Below, in pieces: positions 34,094 to 45,217 of a stretch of 64,000 bases of DNA. Source of the DNA: Rhizomys pruinosus (Eukaryota; Chordata; Mammalia; Rodentia; Spalacidae); NCBI GenBank assembly GCA_009823505.1, contig VZQC01005558.1, forward strand, positions 117,566 to 181,565, in the 5' to 3' direction. The translations under genes were made by a program, and so were the position numbers. How positions within the stretch are numbered: the stretch's first letter is position 1; each line of letters opens with the position of its first letter. Below the pieces are notes generated by a model. The model was not told the DNA's origin, made no database searches, and was given only the letters and a program-made list of their open reading frames with translations.

Positions 34094-36082
34094 AGCCTGA
34101 AAAAATAATAGACTAATTATTATATATGTTGATGTGATACTAAACTATTTTATCTCTTCTGTGAGCATGGAGTTAGGCCCTAAAGGAGCTCAGTGAAATC
34201 TTGATATTCTTATTTCCACAGCCAAGCAGAAAATGCTCTTTTAGTTTGAAAAAGAATAAAATATTTAAGGGAATAGAAGGATATAAGGGCCAATTAAAGT
34301 TTAGGACAATGTATTGTATACATATAATATATTAAAATATATATATATATATATATATATCTGGACTGGATCAAAGATAGCTTAATATGGGGCATCCAGG
34401 GAACTACAAGTCAACTAAAGATGGCCAATAGCATGGAACCCAGAGTAAGCAGCGATGTAATGTATTGTGTAACAATTCTAAGCAAAATGCTGACCTTGTG
34501 TAAGTTTTCTATAAAAATGCTTTTGAGATTAGAGGTGAGTGTCTTTGCCTGGAGAGGCTAAGGTATGTTATATCTCCGTATGGCTCCTCACTTTTTCTTC
34601 TGTGCCCTGGCTCCCAAAAACCCTCCTTCTTTGGCTTTAGAGCTTGGACCTTACAAGTATTTCTTCCGTTGTTGTCCTCATTCATAAGCAAAACTCTGTT
34701 TTATTCACATTCACAAATGAGTTCCCCAAGAAAGCTTCACTCTTCCTAATGGACTAGATGGTTTAAAAGGACAGACTTATTTTAGTATTCATTTGTCATC
34801 ACTGTTGCTTCTTGAAATAAGTTTTTAAGGTGTTTGTGGATGGTATAGAATCCCCTACAAATAAGCATTCGAAAGAAATACATTTTTTTCTGTGTGAAAG
34901 AGTACAAGGCTACTTGAGACAACTGCAGCTTCCTGTCTATTAGCAGGTATGGTATAGGGCTGGGTCTATTTTGAGGGTCACAGACTTTGTGGTCTGTATT
35001 ATGCATTTCTAATACATCTGTACTGATACTGGAAAACATAGAGTCAGCCACAGAGGCTTTTATTCTGAGCAGATGGAAGCCATGATATTAGGAGCACCAG
35101 CCGGCAGAGACAAGCTCTCTCAAAGCTGCCCTGGCTTCTCCTTTTAAATTTTATCTTTCAGAGTCATGGAGGAATGTTCCCCAACTCCCTATACTTGTTA
35201 TAAGAACACAGGAGCATTCTATTACTACTTCCTGGTCCTTGGGGCAGCACTGCACATAACATTTCAGAATTGCATGTAGTCACCCTTTCACCTGTACTGT
35301 CATGGGACGGTATCTACCCCAGGGTCTTGTGACATCACTCTCTAGAGTTGGACAACCAAAGAGGTTGACACAGGAAGCAGAGACAGAAGTACCAAGAAGA
35401 TCTCCTGACATGTTCAGGCATATACCATTCAGAAGTCAGTAGTAAATTTGGAGAATTAAACATGCCCCATTCATAGTTAGAATGCTGACTTATTCCTGGA
35501 TGAGTTTCCTGGAAATTGAGTGTAGATGACTTTATTCATCTGTCCTATTTTTACTCACGAATTTCTGCTCTTTTTTTAAAAATATGGAGTGTGTCACTGT
35601 TTACTTAAATTGGGTCATGCCAGTCTTTCTGCTTCAATTTTGTGTACGTCTTTTGATAGTTCTCACATCTTTACACACTGACTACAAAGAAACTTTTACT
35701 GCACTTTTGTGAGCTTTTTTGTCAACCGTATTAGAAAACAGTGAGGAGTGGGTAAAAAAAGATTCTGCTCTTGCTTTCCATACATCATAATGATCACAGT
35801 GCCTGTTACAGGGTGGTGCTCAGCTATAAATGACACAGAGCATTTCCTGGGCATTCAATCCCAGACTTCTCTGCTCTGATTGGCTGAGTTCAGACCACCT
35901 GGTGTTTTGCAGGGTTGGGTTTCCATGCATGAGCATGGGGTTGGAGTTGACATTGTAGGCAGGCAGCTCAGTGCTTTTATTAAATATGGCAGAAAGCCAG
36001 GTAAGGTACTTCAGGGGAGTTCTCCAACATTTCTTCTTTCTGGTGCTTTAATGTCTTCAGCCAGATACAATTAATGCAAAAC
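34094..36082. other. no recognised gene; possible LTR at 34380-34700
   Basis: An (AT)n run lies at 34336-34361. The part around 34505-34700 has a TATA-like 'tctataaaaatgc' followed about 100-180 bases on by 'cctccttctttggcttt' and 'ttgtcctcattcataagcaa', a layout suggesting a solo LTR of another class, but I cannot confirm it. The rest is unassigned. Confidence 0.3.
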
Positions 36083-36516
36083 GGTGATGGTGGAAGTGGA
36101 GGGGGCCTCTCTAGGCTACGGCCTGTGTCTGTGTTCTAGATCCCAGCTGCCAGGGACTGAGCCTGGGTATATGGCACCGGAGGTGCTGGCTCCTGGACCC
36201 TGATAACAGATGAGCACCTCAGCTCTTGGTGGGGTATAAGGGTATTCTCTGGTCTAAGAATGGCTACCTCTCAATATGAGCCAGTGGCTGAATTGGTGTC
36301 AGTGCCGATGGGATGGTACACAAGGCCCCTGATCTCACAGTGGCCACTTCATGGTCCTCAAGAGTGTGTGAGTCCCTAGTGGAAGAGCAGCTGGAGGGGG
36401 CCTTCCCATCAGCATAGTTCGTTGGGTGGTCTTACCGGAGAGGGTGGAGGCTTTTGAACATCCCAATGTGGTCTGGCTGATGGACGTCTGTGCCACTTCC
36501 CAAGCTGACTGAGATT

Positions 36517-36552
<36 letters not shown>

Positions 36553-37543
36553 CTTTTTTTTTTGGCATGAGAGAGAAAGAAGAGAGAAAGAGAAAGAGAA
36601 AGAGAAAGAGAAAGAGAAAGAGAAAGAGAGAGCTGACTGAGATTTCAAAGTGACCCTAGTGTTTGAGCATATAGGTCAGGACCCAAGGACAAAGCACCCC
36701 ACCAGGTTTGCCAGTTGAGAGCATCAAGGAACTGATGTGCCAGTTTCTAAGAGGCCTAGATTTACTTTATGCGAATTACATTGTTCACCCAGACCTGAAG
36801 CTGGAGATCATTCTGGTGACAAGCAGTGGGAGAGTCAAGGTGGCTGACATTGGCCTGGCCAGAATCTCCAGCTACCAGATGGCCCTCACACCTGTTGCTG
36901 TTACACTCTGGTGCCATGCTCCTGAGTCCTTCTGCAGTCTACCATGCAGCACCTGTCGATGGGTGGCATGCTGGCTGGATCTTTGCAGAAATGTTTTATC
37001 AAAAGCCTCTCTTCTGGGGAAACTTGAAAGCTGATGAGTTTGGCAAAATCTTTGATCTGATCAGATTGCCCTCAGAAGATGACTGGCCTTGAGATGCATC
37101 TCCACTCAGTGGTGCCAGGGACAGAGGAGCCTGGAGCATAGCTGCTGTGGGAAATGCTGACTTTTAACCCACCTGAGAGAATATCTGCCCTTGGAGCCCT
37201 GCGGCACTCTTACCTACACAAGGAAGAAGTGATCCTGAGGGAGCAGTACAGTGGGCACCTTTCCCCTTCTGGACTCTTGAGTAGAGAGAACCCCACTGAG
37301 AAGGTGAGCACTGTCTTCTGGGAAGCCATGAAACCACCAACATTTTACAGAGAGTATTTTTATGCCTTAAGGACACCCCTTCCCCTGGAGCCCTTCTATT
37401 TCTCAACAAGGGTATATCCTTTTCCTCCCTACTTTATATCGGGGCACGTTTTATACGGAAAAACAGAAGAGGACAAAGAAAAAAATTAATGGAAAAGCCA
37501 AAATGAAAAATCAAAACAAAAACAAAACAAAAAACAAAAAATG
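36083..37543 (+). pseudogene. CDK4 (pseudogene): CDK4 retropseudogene
   Basis: An intronless copy of the mRNA for cyclin-dependent kinase 4, the cyclin D partner that phosphorylates RB. 5' UTR similarity starts near 36083 ('gagggggcctctctagg'). The start codon is at 36260 ('MATSQYEPVAEL'), and the glycine-rich loop is lost by frameshift. Later segments are '[20 protein letters not shown]' (36708-37034 frame), '[14 protein letters not shown]', '[16 protein letters not shown]' (to about 37090) and '[20 protein letters not shown]' (from about 37154). Kinase signatures are destroyed: HRDLKPEN reads HPDLKLEI and DFG reads DIG. Coding similarity ends near 37240. The 3' UTR continues to about 37490 and a degenerate A-rich tail to 37543. 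At least three frame breaks, about 60 missing bases after 37095 and a foreign insertion at 36519-36630 rule out a kinase. No clear target duplication found. Confidence 0.93.
36519..36630 (-). mobile_element. 112 bp poly(A)/(CTTTCT)n insertion with 16 bp target duplication
   Basis: Inside the CDK4 copy, the sequence agctgactgagatttc occurs at 36503-36518 and again at 36631-36646. Between them is a T run of about 45 bases (one C), then 'ggcatga', then GA-rich (GAAAGA)n. On the minus strand this reads as (CTTTCT)n, a short stub and a long A tail. That is what L1 machinery would leave from an extremely truncated template. The source is not identifiable. Minus-strand Lys-rich frames here are artefacts. 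Confidence 0.85.
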
Positions 37544-37955
37544 AGAGACACTAGGATTCCATGGAACCCCTGGGGAAGTGCAATGAGATCCAAGGTCCAC
37601 TGTGCTGCAGGCTCACATTGACCTTCATCTGGGGCAGCAAACCCAAGTGAGACCCAGGATTGTCCGTCCTTCTGGGAAGTTCTGGTCATGCTGGCCAGAG
37701 GCTCCTCAGATTACCAGAGCTCCCACAGAGCATACGGTTTTCTGAGGCTTCACCTGTCACCCTCAGCACAGCATTTGCCCCTCCATACATCGAACGTCAC
37801 AGGGAAGCCAGCCTCCCACGCCCGCACCTGCTTTGACTCTCATTGGAAGCTACTCTCCTTCTTTCTTTTCTGTTTGCCTCCCCTTTTTGTATTTTCAGAG
37901 TTCTAGACACTAACCACATGAACAAGGCTGCTCATCTGCTTCCCTGCCCCCGTGA
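37544..37955. other. no recognised feature
   Basis: About 400 bases between the CDK4 copy and the MaLR element, with no family or gene assigned. Confidence 0.4.
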
Positions 37956-37960
37956 CATCC

Positions 37961-38383
37961 TGTGCTGGATGGCTTTAGTGTCAACTTGACACACCTGGGT
38001 TGAGAGAGCCTCAATTGGGGAATTGGCTCCATTGGATTGGCCTGTGGCCACATCTGTGGAGTATTGTCTTGATGGTCAAGTGGTGTGGGGGCGGGCACAG
38101 CCCACAATGAGTAGTGCCAGCCTGGGCAGGTGGTTGTGTATGGTATAAGAAGGCAGGCTGGGCATGAGCCAGAGAAGCAAGCCAGTGAACAGCATTCCTC
38201 CATGGCCTGTGCTTCAGTTCCTGCCTCCAGGTTCCTGCCCTGAGTTCCTGCCTTGGGCTCCCTAAGTGATGAACTGTGACCTGGGAGATGTAAGTGGGAG
38301 ATGTAAGCTGAATAAACCCTTTCCTCCCCAAGTTGGTGTCGGTCAGAGTGTTTTGTCACAGCAATGGAAGACAAACTAGGACA
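37961..38383 (+). repeat. 5' LTR of the MaLR element
   Basis: 423 bp, TG...CA bounded. A TATA-like 'gtataagaaggcaggctg' lies near 38143 and a polyadenylation signal 'aataaaccctttcc' near 38311. The same arrangement occurs in the 3' LTR. Confidence 0.92.
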
Positions 38384-38388
38384 GAAAT

Positions 38389-38405
38389 TGGTACCTAGAG
38401 TGGGG
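38389..38405 (+). other. primer-binding site (tRNA-Leu-like)
   Basis: TGGTACCTAGAGTGGGG begins five bases after the 5' LTR, where retroelements place the tRNA primer site. It resembles the TGGTNNCAGGAGTGG leucine-tRNA type used by ERVL/MaLR elements, with changes. Confidence 0.65.
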
Positions 38406-39544
38406 TATTGCTGTGACAGACCTGACCTTGGTGTTTTGGGGAATGATTGTGGAGGCGTTTGGAACTTTGGGCTAGGACGATAATTGAATGCCTAAAGATC
38501 GTTGCTGTGGAGCTTGGAGCAGTTTTGCTGAAGGAGTTGTAGAAGATGAAGGCCTGGCTTGTGAAGTTTCTAGTTTCAAAGGTGAGCAGAGATCATCAGG
38601 ACTGTGTAATCTGTGGGTTTTGGTCAGCTGGGGCTGAAGAATCAGCTGTAAGTAACAAGTGACCAGAACCTGAAGTGAAATCTTCGTTGTACTGGGACAA
38701 TTGATGCTGGTTAGCTGGGGCTGAAAAATCAGCTGTAAGTAAGAGACCAGCATCACTGTGATGAAATCTTCTGGGGAGAATATCTTCAAGGTCAGCACAC
38801 AGAAGCTGTGACCCAGAAAGGGCCTGAGCCTCCATCTCGAGCCAGAAGCCGGACTTGGTAACGTGTAAGAGTCTCCTATATGGTTCCGGTGTTGAAATTT
38901 GAGGGGGTCACAGAGAGCAGCCGAGGCTTGGCACTGTGAGAGGTCAGGAAAGACCATTGGTGGAAGTGCACCTCGGTTGCTGTGAAGACCCCAGGATTGC
39001 AGGGGTCATGGAGAGAAGCTGAGGCTTTGCACCAGGAGAGGTCAGAAGAGACCATTGGTGAAGGTGCTGCCTCAGTTTCAGTAGCGACCCCAGCTTTTTG
39101 GAGATGCCGGTACCCTGGGACGACCACCAAGAGCAGCGGTAGGTGTAGAATGGAGTCGGCCTGGGCCTGCGAGATGAGTGTGCCACGGACGGCAGAGTCG
39201 GAGAGGGGGAGCTGCCGAGACCCTTTGGAGCCCAGAAGATCATGAGTGAATCCCAGGTGTCCAGCCTTGAGCTACTTGCTGGACTTAGGTTTTGTCTGAG
39301 AGTGCCTGATTCTTCCCTTTGAAATAAGACAGTACTTGTTTTGGATTTTACAGCAGCCCACAGTTAAGAGACTTTTAATAGACTGAAGTTTTAAGCATTT
39401 GGACATTTTAAGGACTGTGGGGCTTTTAAGATTGTACTGTCTTAGGTTGTGATTAATGCTAACATCATACTTTGGGGATAAGAACTGAAAAGGTGGTGGT
39501 TTAATAGTGATGTGCTTTGTGTGTCAAGTTGACAAGGGGTCAAT

Positions 39545-39965
39545 TGTGCTGGATAGCTTTATTGTCAACTTGACACACCTGGGTTGAGGGAGCTTCAGTT
39601 GGGGAATTGGCTCCATTGGATTGGCCTGTGGCCACATCTGTGGAGTATTGTCTAAATGGTCAAGCGGTGTGTGTGTGGGGGCCCAGCCCACAGTGAGTAG
39701 TGCCAGCCTGGGCAGGTGGTTGTGTATGGTATAAGAAGGCAGGCTGGGCATGAGCCAGAGAAGCAAGCCAGTGAACAGCATTCCTCCGTGGCCTGTGCTT
39801 CAGTTCCTGCCTCCAGGTTCTTGCCCTGAGTTCCTGCCTTGGGCTCCGTAAGTGATGAACTGTGACCTGGGAGATGTAAGTGGGAGATGTAAGCTGAATA
39901 AACCCTTTCCTCCCCAAGTTGGTGTCAGAGTGTTTTGTCACAGCAATGGAAGACAAACTAGGACA
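39545..39965 (+). repeat. 3' LTR of the MaLR element
   Basis: 421 bp, nearly identical in order to the 5' LTR, differing by scattered substitutions and a short deletion near the end ('ggtgtcagagtg' against 'ggtgtcggtcagagtg'). Purine-rich 'gacaaggggtcaat' just upstream is the likely polypurine tract. Confidence 0.92.
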
Positions 39966-40058
39966 CATCCCTACATCCACAGAGTTGAGCTGTCAAGTCT
40001 ATAGGGGAGGCCTGGGGCTCTCACTCCTTCACTGTCAGCACATGCTATCTATCATTTC

Positions 40059-40315
40059 TTTAAAAAATTTTTTTATTATTAATTTTATTTATTTCTGTAT
40101 GCGTGTGAATGTACTGTCTGCATGCAAGTCTGTGCACCTATGTCGTGCAATGCCGCGGAGGTCAGAAGAGGGTGTCGGATTCCCCTGGAACTGGAGTTCT
40201 CCTGGAATTGGAGTTTCAGACGGCTCTCGGCCACCATGTGGGTGCTGGGGATCGAACCCAGGTCCTCTGTAAGAGCGGTCGGCGCTCTTAACCTCTAGGC
40301 CATCTCTCCAGCCCC
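40059..40315 (-). mobile_element. B3 SINE, young duplicated subfamily
   Basis: Perfect 15 bp target duplication gctatctatcatttc at 40044-40058 and 40316-40330. Full-length, B box near intact, internal duplication at 40184-40214. Confidence 0.93.
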
Positions 40316-40364
40316 GCTATCTATCATTTCGAAATGAGAAATGGCTTAAGTACTTGATACAGAT

Positions 40365-40730
40365 GGTACAGTGGTTCCCCATTTTGTTTCCTGTGGTTTC
40401 TGTTAAATGTGGTCAACAGTAGTTTGAAAATACTATATGGGAAATTCTACAAATGTGTATAATTCATAGTTTTAATTTGTGTACAGGTCTGAGTACTGTG
40501 ATGACTCATACCATCCTGCTCCACCTTCCGAGGCTGATGCTTCTTTTTGCCTGCTGTAGCCATGTTATATCCACTGCCCTCCTGTTAACTACTTAGCCAT
40601 CTTATCTCTGTTCTCAGATACTGTCTCAATATGGCAGAACTTGGGCTCAAATAAACTCATTTTACCTAATAATGGCCCTGAAGTGCAAGAGTGCTGATTC
40701 AAAGGAGCCTTCAAGGCCATAAAACTTGCT
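40365..40730 (+). mobile_element. Tigger-like (TcMar) DNA transposon remnant
   Basis: 'cagtggttccccattttg', 'ctgtggtttctgttaaatgt', 'ggtcaacagtagtttgaaaa' and 'gggaaattctacaaa', followed further on by 'aataatggccctgaagtgca' and 'agagtgctgatt', match the 5' end of Tigger-type transposons. In those, a short UTR leads into the transposase start MAPKRKSSDA. Here the start reads 'MALKCKSADSK' and is cut off. An ancient inactive fossil; assignment is from remembered family structure. Confidence 0.65.
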
Positions 40731-40777
40731 ACTCTGCAGACCGTACTTCAGGACATACAGGAACAGATATTACATGG

Positions 40778-40782
<5 letters not shown>

Positions 40783-40829
<47 letters not shown>

Positions 40830-40946
40830 AAGTGTGCATATGAGTATATGGATGTCTGTTCATGTGCATGTGTGTGAATATGAGTTTATGTGCATGTGTA
40901 AATGTGTATGTGTGTATATGCATGCACATGTGTGTGTGTGTCTGTG

Positions 40947-41003
<57 letters not shown>
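40783..41003. repeat. compound (TG)n, TG-rich and (GA)n microsatellite
   Basis: Pure TG at about 40783-40818, then interrupted TG/TA motifs, then (AG)n from about 40949 to 41003. The overlapping frames on both strands are low-complexity. Confidence 0.95.
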
Positions 41004-41006
<3 letters not shown>

Positions 41007-41480
41007 GCTTGGTAACTGCCCTCAGTTTAATGTATCCATGAGAGTTTTGGAGCAAACTCTGCAGATCTGGGGGCAGGGGCAGAAGTATGTTCAGATCCCA
41101 GTATTCCACTCAGGTCTGACTCTTTGAGTCTAGGCTTTCTCATCTGGAGGACGGAGCCCTGAGTGTCTTCTCCCCACCTCAGAGGCTGCTGTGAGGAAGA
41201 GCAGTCTGACTGTAGATGTGGTATACTATACACACACAGTATTATTATATCTTTATTTTTGGAACATGAAGCCTAAGGCTTTTCATGGTATGTGCTATGG
41301 AAATATAATAAAAAATAAATTCACAGATCTATATTAATGTTTTTGTTCCAGAAAATACATATAGAACCTTCTTTATATCTGTCTATTTAAGAACATTCTT
41401 CAACTGTATGTCTGAGGCTTTTAAAGAATGCTACAAGTTAAAAATAATCCTATTTGTTAAAATGTACTTTTAATCAAGGT
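41004..41480. other. no recognised feature
   Basis: About 480 bases, A/T-rich toward the end, no family assigned. Confidence 0.35.
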
Positions 41481-41489
41481 TAAATTTTT

Positions 41490-42140
41490 TGTTTGGCATC
41501 ATGTTTGTACACAGTTATGAGATGCAATGTGATGTTTCTATTCAAGTCCTCATTGGGTCATGACCAACTCATGTGACAGCTTGTCTACCACCTTAGTAAT
41601 TTATCATTTACCTATGGTGAGCATTTGAATTTCTCTGCTGTTTCTCAATACTTAATGCATCATAGTTTATCAAACTTATCGGCTGTGCCTTGGCAGGCCA
41701 GAACCTTTTCCTTCTACCCTTGTAGCCATTGCTTGGCCTCTCTTCCTTCTTCCCCATCTTTCCTGTGCCTGGCCTCTGGTAACCACCCTTCAGCACTCTC
41801 AACTTCTATGAGACCAACCTTGTTGGATTCTGCTATTAGTGAGATCACGTGGTGTTTGCCTTCTGTGCCTGGCTTGTTTCACTTGACATAATGCCTTTTG
41901 GATCTGTTCAGGATGTCACAGATGAACAGATTTTGCGGTTTTTTTTGTGGCTGAATAGTATTCCATTTTATACTTGTCCACATTTTCTTTATCACTTGAT
42001 CAGCTGATGGACACTTAGGTTGTTTCCATTTCTTGGCTATCGTGAAGAGGGTGTGGAGTGGACATACTTATTTCATTTCCTTTGGTTACATATAGAGCAA
42101 TGGAATTGCTGGATCGTGGATTTTCATTGAATGTATACCA
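41490..42140 (-). mobile_element. ancient L1 ORF2 C-terminal fragment
   Basis: The plus strand reads 'gtggctgaatagtattccat', 'ccacattttctttatcactt', 'ggacacttaggttgtttcca' and 'gcaatggaattgctggatcg'. This is the standard antisense text of the mammalian L1 ORF2 C-terminus, in a form older than the other L1 copies here. Confidence 0.8.
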
Positions 42141-43025
42141 GCCTTACTTGATTTTCTTATTGTAATAGTGTAAATTGCAACATTGCTCATTTAGACAAGT
42201 AATTCCTTTATTTGAAAATATCAACAGCTTGTAATGTGACACAGTAGAAGTTTAATAAGAAGATGTTGGTTAAAGTCCAAGAGTCATGGGGCTCTGAGCT
42301 CTGAGAATGTATTCGCTTTTCAAAGATGAAGATTTTTTTGTCAATTTTTACAGGATTTTTGTGTTTTTCATACAGAACCTCTTAATTTTATACCCCATTC
42401 CCCATTGGCATTGTCCCATAGCATTCCCCACTAGAATTCCTATATTCTTTCATTTATGTTAAGGCCTATCATGTCAAGTTAGTGTCCCTAGACCTCCCTC
42501 AGTGCAAGTTCATCCACTGTGGTCTAGCCAGTCTTTCTAGAGTCCCTCTCTTTAAGAAGATCAGCTCTTCCTCACCCAGCAGTAATCAGCTGCCAATAAT
42601 TCTTCAACTAAGTTCAAGGCCTGCTGTCCATTTCCACAGTTCTGTTCTTTTGTTTTTTAAATTCTTTTGGTCTGCTTGAGTTTGCATGGGTCTTGTGCAT
42701 GCTGACACTATTGCTGTATGTTCATATGAGCAGGGTCCCAGGAGCCTGTTGGACTCCATTTCTATATGGTCATGCACCTCCTCCCTGGCCCCTACAATCT
42801 TTTTGCCTTCTCTTCTGCAATGGTCTCTGAGCTCTGGGTGGATGGAGTTTAATATAGGAGTCCTGTCCAAGGACCCACACTCTGCAGACTCTTACTCTCT
42901 CTGTCTTGGGCACTTGTGATCTTTCATGTTTCTGATCCTCTATTGCACGAGGGAGCTTCAATGATGAGAACTGAGAGGTGCATTAGTATTCTCTTTACTC
43001 CCTGCTCTATGTTCCTTGAGCCTTA
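42141..43025. other. unclassified, possibly L1 3' UTR-derived
   Basis: Lies between two L1 pieces on the same strand. 'tttttacaggatttttgtg' and 'catacagaacctcttaat' might be an L1 3' end of another subfamily. I cannot confirm it, and no gene is seen. Confidence 0.3.
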
Positions 43026-45008
43026 GGATAGAGGTTGTATTGTAGATGTGCTACTTAGGCTAAATGTCTCTCTAGCTTGTTTTACTGTTAGAAAACCAGC
43101 TCTTAGATTCATTGATCCTTTGTATTGTTTTATGTACTTCTATTTCATAAATTTCTGCTCTGATTTTTGTTATTTCTTTTTATCTGCTGGGTTTGGGTTT
43201 GATTTGTTCTTGCCTTTCCACAGTCTTGAGTTGCAATATTAAGTCATTTTTTATATGATCCTTCTGATTTTTTTTTAACATAGGCACTTAGAACTGTAAC
43301 CTTCCTTCTTAAGTCTATTAAAGTGTCCCAGAGGTTTTGTTGTGTTGTATTATCATTTTTGTTTCATTCAGGAATACTTTTACATCTTAATTTCTTCTTT
43401 GACCCATTCATTATTCAAGAATGTATTGTTTAATCTCTGAGTTCGCATAGTTACTAGGGCTTGTTTCAGTGTTAATTGTAAGCTTCTTGCATTGTGGTCT
43501 GATAGAATACATGAAATTATTTCAATTTTTTGTATTTCTTGAGGTTTGTTTTTTGCCCCAGTATATCATTAATTTTAGAGAAAGTGCTATGGGGTGCTGA
43601 ATAGAAAGTGTTTTCTTTGGTGCTTGGGTGGAATATTTGGTAGATATCTGTTAGGTCCATTTGATGTATTGTGGCATTTAATTTAGATGTCTCTATGTTT
43701 ATTTTTTGCTTGGTCGACCTTTCTGATGGAGACAGTGGAGTACTGAAATCATCTCCTGAATTGGGGTTAATCTGTACTACTGTTTTTTTGACATTGGGTG
43801 CACCAGAGTTTGGTGAATGTAGCATATATGTTCATTACTGCCATATTCTCTTGGTCAATTGTTTCTCTGTTCATAATGAAATGACCCTCTTTATGTCTTC
43901 TGATTAGTTTTAGTTCAAAATCTATTTTGCCAGATATTAGAATTGCGGTGCCTGCTTGTTTCTTAGGGCCATTTACTTGGAATATTCTTTTCTATCCTTC
44001 ACCTTAAGGTAGATCCTTTCCTTGAAAGTGAGATGGATTTCTTGAAGACATCAAAAAGGTGGACTCTGTTTCTTGTACACTCAACTAGCCTGTGCCTTTT
44101 GACTGGGGAGTTCAGTCCACTGGTATTTAAAGTTATTATTGAAAGATGTGTATTGGTTACCATAATTTTAATTTCCATTTGCATTCTTGGTCTAATTTTG
44201 TGTTTCCACAATTATACCTTCATTTATTTTCTTTCTGTTGCCCCTTGGGTATAGTCATTCCTTTTTTCTTTGTATTGCATCATGCATTCTCTGGAGGGTT
44301 GTTTTTGTAGATGTTAATTCTTTCAGCCTACTCGTGTCATGGAAGATTTTTCTTTCCCCTTGAGCTATAATAGACATTTTGCTGGGCAAAGTATTCTGGG
44401 TTGATATATGGTCATTTAGAACTGGGAATACTTTGGTCCAAGTTCTCCTGGTTTTCATAGTTTGCATTGATAAGTCATCTGTTGTTCTGATAGGTGACTT
44501 GTTTTGCTTTTTCAGTTTTCAGTATTCTTTGTTCCTTTACATTTAATACTTTTACTATGACATGCCATGGGGAGTTTGTGTTATGGTATTTTCTATTTGA
44601 TGTTTTATGTGCCTCTTGTATTTGTATAGGCATGTCTTTCCTTATGTTGGGAAATTTTCTTCTACAAACCTGTTGAAGATCTGGTCAGTACCATTAACCT
44701 GGAATTCGTCTTCTCCCTTTATGCCTCCAATGTGCAAATTTGTTCTTTTCATTGTGTTCCACATTGCCCGCATATTCCCATTCCTATGTTTAAAAAATAA
44801 TAATCTTTGCTTGAGCAGTCCAATTCTTCAACTTTATCATACAGTCTTGATATCCATATCCTGTTTTCCATTTCGTTAATTCTGTTGGTGAGGCTTTCTC
44901 CTCTCTTTTCAAATTGGCTTTTTGAGTTTTTCACTTCCTTCTTCATTTCAGCCCGAGTTTTCTTCAATATTTCTATCTCTTTTGTGAATTCAGTCAGAAG
45001 TTTATAGC

Positions 45009-45217
45009 TCTCTTCTTCTTCTTCTTCTTCTTCTTCTTCTTCTTCTTCTTCTTCTTCTTCTTCTTCCTTCTTCTTCTTCTTCTTCTTCTTCTTCTTCTTC
45101 TTTTTTCTTCTTCTTCTTCTTCTTTCTTCTTCTTCTTCTTCCTCCTCCTCCTCCTCCTCCTCCTTCTTCTTCTTCTTCTTCTTCTTCTTCTTCTTCTTCT
45201 TCTTCTTCTTCTTCTTC
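45009..45217. repeat. (TTC)n/(TCC)n tract, ~210 bp
   Basis: Long TTC repeat with a TCC segment near 45140-45163. It lies on the tail side of a minus-strand B1 and is best read as its expanded A tail. Translations rich in Glu, Lys or Arg are artefacts. Confidence 0.95.

Larger units (their letters stand above)
37961..39965 (+). mobile_element. complete two-LTR MaLR-type (ERVL-related) element
   Basis: A 2005 bp element with a 5' LTR at 37961-38383, internal region 38384-39544 and 3' LTR at 39545-39965. It is flanked by a perfect 5 bp duplication catcc at 37956-37960 and 39966-39970. Both LTRs start TGTGCTGGAT and end CTAGGACA. A primer-binding-site-like sequence follows the 5' LTR. The internal region has no gag, pol or env reading frame, as expected of non-autonomous MaLR elements that rely on ERVL enzymes. 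The two LTRs are very alike, with a short 'gtgggagatgtaa' duplication in each, so insertion was fairly recent by the standard of this window. Confidence 0.93.

Noticed and set aside
36335..36648. Lys-rich proteins on the minus strand
   Set aside because: Poly(A)/(CTTTCT)n insertion inside the CDK4 pseudogene.
36708..37034. Functional kinase domain
   Set aside because: HRD and DFG motifs are altered, the N-terminal lobe is frameshifted, and the gene is an intronless retrocopy.
38472..39243. 161-codon and 99-codon minus-strand frames in the LTR element
   Set aside because: They are antisense to the MaLR internal region, with no retroviral or cellular domain.
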